This document shows positions 1-6,355 of a stretch of 10,722 nt of DNA, one piece after another. The DNA is from a bacterium. GTDB lineage: Bacteria > Verrucomicrobiota > Kiritimatiellia > UBA8416. Location: assembly GCA_020048935.1 (NCBI GenBank), contig JAIFLS010000126.1:1-10722 (forward strand), read 5' to 3'. The position numbers and the translations under genes were made by a program. The notes beneath the pieces are model-generated. The model saw nothing but the letters and a program-made list of their open reading frames with translations. It had not been told where the DNA came from and did not search any database. Positions within the stretch are counted from its first letter, which is position 1; every line of letters begins with the position of its first letter.

Positions 1-365
1 AACGTGTCCTGGGCCTCTGCCGCTCTTAGCTTAGCAAGAAGGACATCGTAATGCCTGCCGCGTGGTTTTGGAATGACTCCGGGCGTCGGCGGCAGGTTCT
101 CAAGGTCGGTCTTGCACCAGTCTCTAATCGACGATCCGCCGACAGCATGTTTGACGATGACAACGTTTTGAGCGCCGAGAGCATTCGTCACTGCGGGAGT
201 AAAGGAAACATTTGGATCCATTCCGGCCATATTTGATTGCCCGGAGAGTATGAAGAGGTGCTTGCCACTCCTGTCGTCCTTTTGCAGGGTGTTCTCTGCT
301 GCAGTGACGCACCCAGCGCTCACAAGAAAGGCTGTGATTATAATTGAAATTGCGATAGATTTCAT
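1..365 (-). CDS. SGNH-fold sialate O-acetylesterase-type protein, N-terminal part (cut by window edge)
   Basis: Only the first 121 codons are in the window; the rest lies beyond base 1. The protein begins with a hydrophobic leader (MKSIAISIIITAFLVSAGC), which is either a signal peptide or a weak lipobox with the cysteine at residue 19 (serine at -3 is atypical). Residues 37-47 read LFILSGQSNMA, the block I nucleophile motif of the sialate O-acetylesterase/DUF303 group (acetyl-xylan esterase families such as CE6 are related), with Ser at GQSN as the presumed catalytic serine. HAVGGSSIRDW follows, matching the conserved glycine block of the fold. The family removes O-acetyl groups from sugars, here presumably outside the cytoplasm. 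The start is set by a strong ribosome site, GGAGGG at 372-377, six bases upstream. The gene follows the DUF6288 gene by 37 bp on the same strand, so co-transcription is likely. The His/Asp catalytic block would lie outside the window; the exact substrate cannot be told. Confidence 0.85.
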   Translation of the reverse strand, partial: MKSIAISIIITAFLVSAGCVTAAENTLQKDDRSGKHLFILSGQSNMAGMDPNVSFTPAVTNALGAQNVVIVKHAVGGSSIRDWCKTDLENLPPTPGVIPKPRGRHYDVLLAKLRAAEAQDT

Positions 366-402
366 TGATATCCCTCCGCTCTGTTTTACCCACTAAAACC
401 GA

Positions 403-2733
403 TCAAAGGCCTGTCCCCTGGCGGTCCTTTCCGATCTGCTTCGCCTCTTCGAGTGTCAGAAGCTTCGGTGGATTTTTGTCCTCTTCAATCGCCTTAACCA
501 TATTATTCCACTCTTTGGACAGTTTCCTGTTCTGGTCAACACCTTTAAACCGGGGGTCGGTTTTAATCTTTTCCAGCATGGGTTTTGCGTTCCCTCTATA
601 TTTCGCAAGCGCATCCATGACCATGCGCAACTTGAAGGACCCTTTCCCGCTTTCGTCATCGAGCACATCAAGCGCGTACTGCATACCCTCTTTAACATTT
701 AGGTTGGCGAGGATGGCGACGCCTGACCCAATCGAGCCACCCGGACTGTGATATGAGTGATACGTCGGATCATTGTTCTGAACAACATGCATGACCTTGT
801 CCGCCACAATGCTAAAGTCCTCGGGAGGAATCCCTTCCAGCATGTGCATGCCGTCCGCTCGCGCATGTTGGCGTTTATGGTCGGCCAACTTGAGCGCGGC
901 CTTGTAGAAGAGCGCCTTGTCCGTCACAACCCCCGCCTTGAAGGGCTCTTCACAGAGCGCATTAATACTCTTGCCCGTCGACTGATCCACATCCCTGAAG
1001 GTGTCGCCGGGCTCCTCATCAACAATCAGGGCAAGCATGTCGTTGTAGTAGGGATAGGCAGGTACACCCATTGAAGCGAGCGAACTGGCCGCTGCGGCGC
1101 GGACCTCTGAATCCTCTTTGGTGTTACGCAGAATGCCGCCGATGCAGGCCATCTGTGCGAGCGCCTGGTTTGTCGGGCATTTATAGCCGAAATATTCGAT
1201 GGCACTCATCTTCTCCCGTTTCGTCCCCTCCTTCAACATCTTCGTCAACTGAGGAATAAAGTCCCCTTCCTTTTCGCGCAGCGACCATACCGCCGCGCGG
1301 GTCACTTGCGGAAATGGGTTCCCGAATAACGCAATCAGATCATCCACGCTCTTGCTCTTGTAGTCGGTTTTGCTCCGCTCAACCACCTCCGTCGCATCTT
1401 TTCCTTTGACCCAAAGCGTCTCGTCAGCACTTCTGCCCGTGATGAGAAGCGCCTTGCGGGGCAGGCAGTAGGTCAGCAGTGCAACCCCGGCTTGATTGCC
1501 CTCATTTGAATTACCTCCAAATCGGGAGAAGCCTCCGGTCCACGAGCGATACATCGTCTGAAACCAACGTGACCGCTGAAAAAATTGCCGAGTCACCTCG
1601 GGCCCCGACACGTTAGCGCCGAGCGGCGTCCAGAGCGGATTAAAGAAGGTGCTGGCATGGCCATTTTCAAGGCCATCGTACGAGGTCGCCGCGAGCTGGG
1701 AGAAAAATTTTGCGCCTTCTTGATTGCCCTTGAGCACCATGCAAAGCGCGGCGGATCCGCTGGTGCCGTTGTTGTTGTAGGTCGCTGAATTCGGTCCATG
1801 CACGCCATACGGAAAGCCGCCCCGGCCAACATAGCTGGCATAGTATGCGTAGGTCGTAGCAACGCCCTTGGTGAGGATCGGATCATCAATGCCGCACTTC
1901 TGTGCCAGCAGCATGCCCATGAAGCTGCTCAAGCTGGATTGGTTCATCTGGGCATACCCTGGCAGACGTCCATTCCGCTTAGGCGTGGCCATACGATGAC
2001 CGTACAGTCCACCTGCGTCCTGTCCACGCGCAAGCCCCATAGCGTAAATCTTGATCGCTGGAAGGACTGATGCGTCCTTGGTGAGCAGGTAATACTCCGA
2101 GAGTGTGATCAGGTGGTATCCCCAATACCAGCCGACATAGCCCATGTCGACATCACCTTTCAAAAGCATCTCAATCTTGGCGGCATCAGGCTTGACCCAG
2201 TCAGCCCCTTGGATGACCTTCGCCACCGCAGCAATATATTTGGGTTCACCCGTGGCCATCAGGCCCAGCAGTTCTGCATGGGTGGCACCTGAGTCCAGTT
2301 TGCCTGCCTTCAGCAGGGACTCGGCAGCCCGCGCAATGATCGCCTCACTCTTGGGACACGTATAGGGCGCTGTAGCGCTGTAACTGCCCAGAACGGCCAA
2401 CTGCAGTTCAACCTTCTTGTTCCCCTTGAGCATCAGCGTCAGCTTGCCACCCGCTTGCTCAGTTTCTGCCTGGTCAATGGCCACGGCCAGTTCCCGGCGA
2501 ATATCGGTCTTAAACAGCGTCTCACCCGCACCGACGAGTTCGTCGCCGACTTTGATTTTCCCCTCCGCAGGAGAACCCTTGTCAACCTTCGTGATCGTGG
2601 CCGCGTTCCGGGACAACGTCCCGCACAAACCCGTCGGACCGAGCTGAAAGGTCGCCGGGCCTCCCGCATATGCCACACCGACAAGGAAGCCCACGGAAAG
2701 CATCAAGACAATATTCTTTTGAGCTCTGTTCAT
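403..2733 (-). CDS. Secreted PDZ / DUF6288-type / HEAT-repeat protein
   Basis: A 776-residue protein of unknown function. Residues 1-23 form a signal peptide (basic start, hydrophobic core, AYA before a GG, likely cleaved after residue 23). Residues about 33-113 look like a PDZ domain: GPTGL as the carboxylate-binding loop, then KGSPAEGKIKVGDELVGAG and a closing strand KKVELQLAVLG. Residues about 125-430 are helical and rich in aromatic residues and glycines (MGYVGWYWGYHLITLSEYYL, GQDAGGLYGHRMA, GGFPYGVHGPN, RSWTGGFSRFGGN), in the manner of an alpha/alpha-toroid. From memory this block matches DUF6288, seen mostly in Planctomycetes, Lentisphaerae and relatives. Residues about 460-620 hold HEAT-like repeats (NPFPQVTRAAVWSLREKEGD, SEVRAAAASSLASMG), and the C-terminus is lysine-rich. 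AAAGGA at 2743-2748 is its ribosome site. It is followed at 37 bp by the esterase gene. The fold suggests a carbohydrate- or peptide-handling periplasmic protein, but no catalytic residues can be named. Confidence 0.88.
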   Translation of the reverse strand: MNRAQKNIVLMLSVGFLVGVAYAGGPATFQLGPTGLCGTLSRNAATITKVDKGSPAEGKIKVGDELVGAGETLFKTDIRRELAVAIDQAETEQAGGKLTLMLKGNKKVELQLAVLGSYSATAPYTCPKSEAIIARAAESLLKAGKLDSGATHAELLGLMATGEPKYIAAVAKVIQGADWVKPDAAKIEMLLKGDVDMGYVGWYWGYHLITLSEYYLLTKDASVLPAIKIYAMGLARGQDAGGLYGHRMATPKRNGRLPGYAQMNQSSLSSFMGMLLAQKCGIDDPILTKGVATTYAYYASYVGRGGFPYGVHGPNSATYNNNGTSGSAALCMVLKGNQEGAKFFSQLAATSYDGLENGHASTFFNPLWTPLGANVSGPEVTRQFFQRSRWFQTMYRSWTGGFSRFGGNSNEGNQAGVALLTYCLPRKALLITGRSADETLWVKGKDATEVVERSKTDYKSKSVDDLIALFGNPFPQVTRAAVWSLREKEGDFIPQLTKMLKEGTKREKMSAIEYFGYKCPTNQALAQMACIGGILRNTKEDSEVRAAAASSLASMGVPAYPYYNDMLALIVDEEPGDTFRDVDQSTGKSINALCEEPFKAGVVTDKALFYKAALKLADHKRQHARADGMHMLEGIPPEDFSIVADKVMHVVQNNDPTYHSYHSPGGSIGSGVAILANLNVKEGMQYALDVLDDESGKGSFKLRMVMDALAKYRGNAKPMLEKIKTDPRFKGVDQNRKLSKEWNNMVKAIEEDKNPPKLLTLEEAKQIGKDRQGTGL

Positions 2734-2961
2734 TTTTCATGTTCCTTTCTATGGGCAATATGCTACTGAATAACACCTAAAGCAAGCATTGCATAATATG
2801 CGGCATTTTGTGTACAATATGATGCGACTTGTACATTACACGAGCAACTGACATGAGTAATAAAAGACGCGTCCTATATTCCTCAATACCGCCATTATTC
2901 CTCAAAAGCAGAACGGCGCACATCTCGGGCGGCGAAGCCGTACCGGGCATTTGCTTGATAC
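2734..2961. promoter_or_regulatory. 228-bp intergenic gap, possible promoter/operator region for the DUF6288-esterase pair
   Basis: The gap separates the cytoplasmic glycosidase genes from the two genes for exported proteins and is more AT-rich than the genes around it. It contains two copies of TATTCCTCAA (2877-2886 and 2896-2905) spaced 19 bp apart. It also has two TGTACA palindromes (2811-2816 and 2830-2835), again 19 bp apart, and an odd-centred palindrome GCATAATATGC at 2791-2801. On the minus strand TATTAT near 2794-2799 could be a -10 box, but I see no convincing -35 at the right spacing. A small GC hairpin at 2930-2940 lacks a T-run, so it is not a classical terminator. Paired half-sites one to two helical turns apart fit a dimeric regulator; this is inference. 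Confidence 0.3.
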
Positions 2962-4179
2962 TCATTTCTGTGGCGACACTGGTCGGCCCTTCAGAAATCG
3001 TTCGGTCAGTTTCTGATGCCAGCGAACATCCTGCCAATTTTTGAAATGTGGCTGACAGTAGTTGTGAGGAGTCCACCCCCACATCTCGAACTCAAGGGCA
3101 TCTTCGACTGACCACGAAGCCCAGTCCAACAGCCAGCCCCAGTCCAGATTCGGAGAATCAAAATAGTACCAGGAAGACCATGACTCTGTCGTTGTCAAGG
3201 GCATCCCGCGTTCGGCAGCCCAAGCGGCGAAAGCCGAGAGTTTGTGTCTTTGGCGGGCGCGCAGCATGGGCGCTATGGCGAGATGGGTTTTCTCACAGCG
3301 GTCGCTGAAATCTCTATGCCAGGAATCATCGGTGAAAAGTACCGGCATGTGTTTGGCAAAACGGGTGCGGGTGGACCAGCGCGTATCGGCGTCGGCGTAA
3401 AAATGCACATCCAGACAATCGAATTCAAGCGGCACCTCCAACCACCTCGGGTCGCCATGGATGGAGGCTGTAAACCGAACTTCCGGGAACTCGCTTGCCA
3501 ACATGGCGACGGCCCTATTCAAGTCTTTTGCCAGGAATGCCTTTTGTTTGTCCGAAAACCTCTGGAGGCCCCAGCCATCGCCTGTTTCCTTGCTGAAGGA
3601 ATCCATGAATCCAGGGAGGAAGTAGGGGACCTCGTTCGCGATGTCCACATAGACCAACCCTTTAAAGCCGAATCTTCTTTTGTATTGCTCCAGAGTTTTT
3701 ATCCACATTTCTGCGGCCTCAACGTGCGATCTGGGAACGCGTGTCGGAACCGGCCCCTGCTGGGCACCGCAAAACCACCACGCGCTCAGCGTATAGTGGA
3801 GGTTCCGCGAGAGCATCTTCTCCATGAATTCGATAATCCATGAACCCACCGGCCCGGTCACTTCCGTATTCCAGTTCCACGGCATGAAAGGCTGTCGAGG
3901 GTCCGGCCAATGCAATTCGCGTTCCGGCGCCGCGAGGTCTATCCACTGGAGCATCGGATCAAGTCGCAGCGTGTTGTATCCCCGCTCGATCGCTTCATCC
4001 AGGATGCGGTCGTAGTTCTGAAAGGAACCTCCGGGACCGTGCCGCAAGGCATAGCACTGATCCCACATGACCATGGTCATGCGACTGGGAGTCAAGGATT
4101 CTCTTATGTCCCACTGGCTCATAGTTTTCGGCCTTGTTGGGGAAGATGCACCGCCGCTGAATTGCATTGGGAAGTCCAT
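2962..4179 (-). CDS. Clan GH-A, cellulase-like TIM-barrel glycoside hydrolase, specificity unknown
   Basis: A 405-residue protein without a signal peptide, so probably cytoplasmic. The motifs fit a clan GH-A (beta/alpha)8 barrel. NTLRLDP (residues 69-75) matches the conserved arginine after strand 2. DIANEVP (179-185) carries the Asn-Glu pair of strand 4, with Glu183 the likely acid/base. CLDVHFYAD (255-263) matches strand 6. TTTESWSSW (329-337) gives Glu332 as the likely nucleophile of strand 7, and EMWGWTPHN (365-373) supplies the strand 8 tryptophan. It resembles the 'sugar-binding cellulase-like' group rather than a standard GH5 endoglucanase. I chose ATG at 4177-4179 because AAAGGA at 4185-4190 sits at good spacing. 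A TTG 12 codons upstream (4213-4215), overlapping the previous stop codon, has no better site. It starts 32 bp after the GH127 gene, so the two are almost certainly co-transcribed, suggesting action on an arabinose-containing glycan. Substrate is not predictable from sequence alone. Confidence 0.8.
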   Translation of the reverse strand: MDFPMQFSGGASSPTRPKTMSQWDIRESLTPSRMTMVMWDQCYALRHGPGGSFQNYDRILDEAIERGYNTLRLDPMLQWIDLAAPERELHWPDPRQPFMPWNWNTEVTGPVGSWIIEFMEKMLSRNLHYTLSAWWFCGAQQGPVPTRVPRSHVEAAEMWIKTLEQYKRRFGFKGLVYVDIANEVPYFLPGFMDSFSKETGDGWGLQRFSDKQKAFLAKDLNRAVAMLASEFPEVRFTASIHGDPRWLEVPLEFDCLDVHFYADADTRWSTRTRFAKHMPVLFTDDSWHRDFSDRCEKTHLAIAPMLRARQRHKLSAFAAWAAERGMPLTTTESWSSWYYFDSPNLDWGWLLDWASWSVEDALEFEMWGWTPHNYCQPHFKNWQDVRWHQKLTERFLKGRPVSPQK

Positions 4180-4182
4180 GTG

Positions 4183-4201
4183 TATCCTTTGTTTGTTGTT
4201 G
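4183..4201 (-). promoter_or_regulatory. CAACAACA-N3-AAAGGATA leader and ribosome site of the GH-A gene
   Basis: On the minus strand the bases just before the GH-A start read CAACAACA, three bases, then AAAGGATA. AAAGGA is the Shine-Dalgarno element, six bases from ATG. The same arrangement precedes the GH127 gene. CA-rich leaders are unstructured and can favour ribosome loading, so this may tune translation inside the operon; the regulatory meaning is inference. Confidence 0.5.
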
Positions 4202-4211
4202 TTTTTGCAAA

Positions 4212-6197
4212 TCAACGGCGCGGTCTATCGCGTACGTTGGATTTGCCTTGTTCGGCTTGCCGTATCCAGACGAGCATTTCGCCCGGGGAGCGATTAGCCC
4301 ACATGAAGTACGGTATGGCCGTGACGTCGCAATGAACATGCCGCGAGCCCTGCCGTCCATACAGTCTGCCCTTCCAGTCTTCCGGCTCTCGCCGCCAGGC
4401 CTTGGCGTGAATCCGTGGAACACCTGCCAAGAGGCCAGAATCGCCCCGTGTGATTTTGAATGCCCGGTCAGGGCGCAGCACAACGTCGTTGAGGTTGCTA
4501 CCGTTGTCCGCCTCTTCGAAACAGTACACAACCGGCCCCCTTTGCAGGGCCACGCGCCCGCCATTTTGCCTCACTGCAGGATGCGCGGCGATGCGCTCGA
4601 CCGGCATTGGTAGAACGAGATCAACACGATCACCGGGATGCCATTTCCGCCTGATGCGGGCGTAGCCTCTTGTGGTGACAGGGGCGAGTGCGACCGCTTT
4701 GTCGTTGACGCACAGTGTCGCTTCGCGACACCATCCCGGGATACGCAGGGCCAGTGTCCACACGCTTGCCCGCTCCGGGGTGAGCCTGAGGACGACTCTC
4801 TCCTGCCAAGGGTATGCTGTCTCCTGCACAAGGCGAACCGTTTGCCCGGCGACGGTAACCTGAGATTCGCTCCCGGCATAGTGATGGACGGCGAGTTCCC
4901 GTGCACGGATTGAATAAACGAAGCCGGGAAACTGCGCGATCATGCGAGCGATGTTCGGCGGGCAGCAGGCGCATCCAAACCACTCGCTTCGGCGATAGTG
5001 ATACTCCTTGTTGACAAACCGGCCGTTGCCGTCAAACCCGGGGTGCGCCGCGAGCGGGTTGCCGTAGAAGAAGGTCTTCCCGTCGAACGAGACGCCGCTG
5101 ATCGTTCCATTGTACAGCGCACGCTCCATAACATCGGCGACCTCGCCGTCGAATTCGGCGTTCAGCATCCTCTGCGCCCAAAAGACCAGTCCGATGGCGG
5201 CGCAGGACTCAAGATAAGCACTCTCGTTGGGCAGATCATAGTCACAGGTGAAGCCTTCATTCGCCGCCACCGGCCCCAATCCGCCAGTGATATGCATCCG
5301 TCTTTCAACGAGGTTTTTCCACAGCCGCTTGCAGGCCTTTAGCAGTGTCTTGTCGCCAGTTGCCTGGGCCACGTCCGTCATGCCGCAATAAAGGTACATG
5401 GCCCGGACCGCGTGGCCGACGACCTCCGCCTGTTCACGCACGGGCACGTGCGCTTGATTGTACTCGTAAGTCTTGGCCCAGAACTTCCGCGGTTCCTCGC
5501 CACGCGCTCGTGCTTCCTGGTCGAAGTAGTGCGGCGAGCGACCGCGCTCATCAATAAAGTAGCGGGCAAGATCGAGATAGCGTCTCTCGTTCGTTACGAG
5601 GTGAAGCTTGATCAGCGCGAGCTCAATCTCCTCGTGACCGCAATAGCCGCGTTTCTGGCCTTTGCGCGGGCCGAACAGCTTGCCGATGTAGTCCGCGTAG
5701 CGGCACATCACGTCGAGAAACCTGCGCTTGCCAGTCGCTTGGTAGTAGGCCACCGATCCCTCGATCAGATGCCCCGCACAATATAGCTCGTGGTTGTCGC
5801 GCAAATTGGTCCAGCGCTTCTCAGGTTCGACAACGGTGAAATGGGTATTCAAGTATCCGTCTGGCTGTTGTGCCCGGGCGATCAGATCGATCACGCTGTC
5901 CACGAGTCGCTCCAACGCGGCATCGGGGGATGCGCTGAGGCTGTATGCCGCAGCCTCAATCCATTTGCCTACGTCCGAATCCCAGAAGATATGCGGGGGA
6001 TTGTCATCGCCTTGCTTCCACGCAAGCTTAAACGCATCAATCCGGCCAGTGTCTTTGGACTGCTTGTATTGGATGGGGAGCGTGACACTCCGATTGACTT
6101 CCATCAACCGACCCCAGAATCCGCCATTGATCCGCACGTGCTGGAGTCCGGCCGACATGGAAGTGCCGGGGACTGCGTTGCATTCTCCTTGCGTCAT
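4212..6197 (-). CDS. GH127 (DUF1680) beta-L-arabinofuranosidase-type glycosidase
   Basis: A 661-residue protein close to the family's usual length (about 640-660). It starts with the family signature VRINGGFWGRLMEVNRSVTL (residues 21-40), followed by PPHIFWDSDVGKWIEAAAY (67-85) and DGYLNTHFT (113-121). The characterised Bifidobacterium enzyme HypBA1 uses Glu322 as acid/base, Cys417 as nucleophile, and a zinc held by Glu338, Cys340, Cys417 and Cys418. All have counterparts here with nearly the same spacing: Glu314 (NEGFT), Glu330 and Cys332 (YLESC), Cys411 and Cys412 (GCACCPPN). HITGGLG (302-308) and the closing ANRSPGEMLVWI are also typical. It should release beta-L-arabinofuranose from oligosaccharides such as arabinan, arabinogalactan or extensin side chains. 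No signal peptide is seen, so it acts in the cytoplasm. The start has AAAGGA at 6207-6212. A 15-residue basic tail after the last conserved strand is unusual. Some DUF1680 proteins act on other sugars, so exact substrate is open. Confidence 0.93.
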   Translation of the reverse strand: MTQGECNAVPGTSMSAGLQHVRINGGFWGRLMEVNRSVTLPIQYKQSKDTGRIDAFKLAWKQGDDNPPHIFWDSDVGKWIEAAAYSLSASPDAALERLVDSVIDLIARAQQPDGYLNTHFTVVEPEKRWTNLRDNHELYCAGHLIEGSVAYYQATGKRRFLDVMCRYADYIGKLFGPRKGQKRGYCGHEEIELALIKLHLVTNERRYLDLARYFIDERGRSPHYFDQEARARGEEPRKFWAKTYEYNQAHVPVREQAEVVGHAVRAMYLYCGMTDVAQATGDKTLLKACKRLWKNLVERRMHITGGLGPVAANEGFTCDYDLPNESAYLESCAAIGLVFWAQRMLNAEFDGEVADVMERALYNGTISGVSFDGKTFFYGNPLAAHPGFDGNGRFVNKEYHYRRSEWFGCACCPPNIARMIAQFPGFVYSIRARELAVHHYAGSESQVTVAGQTVRLVQETAYPWQERVVLRLTPERASVWTLALRIPGWCREATLCVNDKAVALAPVTTRGYARIRRKWHPGDRVDLVLPMPVERIAAHPAVRQNGGRVALQRGPVVYCFEEADNGSNLNDVVLRPDRAFKITRGDSGLLAGVPRIHAKAWRREPEDWKGRLYGRQGSRHVHCDVTAIPYFMWANRSPGEMLVWIRQAEQGKSNVRDRPRR

Positions 6198-6204
6198 TCG
6201 CTAA

Positions 6205-6223
6205 TATCCTTTCTCTGTTGTTG
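6205..6223 (-). promoter_or_regulatory. CAACAACA-N3-AAAGGATA leader and ribosome site of the GH127 gene
   Basis: The minus strand carries CAACAACA, three bases (GAG), then AAAGGATA, seven bases before the GH127 ATG. It matches the leader of the downstream GH-A gene in both blocks and in the three-base gap. The rest of the 158-bp space between the GH-D and GH127 genes shows no convincing terminator or promoter, so read-through from the GH-D gene is possible. Confidence 0.45.
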
Positions 6224-6355
6224 CCGACGAGACGCTTCACTTTCGGCGCGGAACGCGACGTAAATTGCAGGCGTTGGTTAGGGTTCTTGTTTTCCCATTT
6301 CTGATTTCCCGGTCAATTCTGATGAAGCCGGCATTGACAGGTAACGGCCTTTTGT

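Noticed and set aside
124..393. 89-codon minus-strand frame overlapping the esterase start
   Set aside because: It is a shifted frame of the esterase gene, which has the GQSNMA motif, a leader peptide and a strong ribosome site.
2930..2940. CGGCGAAGCCG hairpin downstream of the GH-A gene as a terminator
   Set aside because: The stem is only four base pairs and no T-run follows on the minus strand.
2777..3082. 101-codon minus-strand frame covering the GH-A gene's 3' end and the following gap
   Set aside because: Starts inside the GH-A gene in another frame, has no ribosome site or domain, and its tail is AT-rich intergenic sequence.
3244..3843. 199-codon plus-strand open frame opposite the GH-A gene
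   Set aside because: The minus-strand frame carries clear catalytic motifs; the antisense frame has none and is a shadow.
4180..4215. TTG start at 4213-4215 for the GH-A gene, overlapping the GH127 stop codon
   Set aside because: ATG at 4177-4179 has AAAGGA at proper spacing. The extension (ICKNNNKQRIH) is translated from the CAACAACA/AAAGGATA leader itself and looks non-coding.
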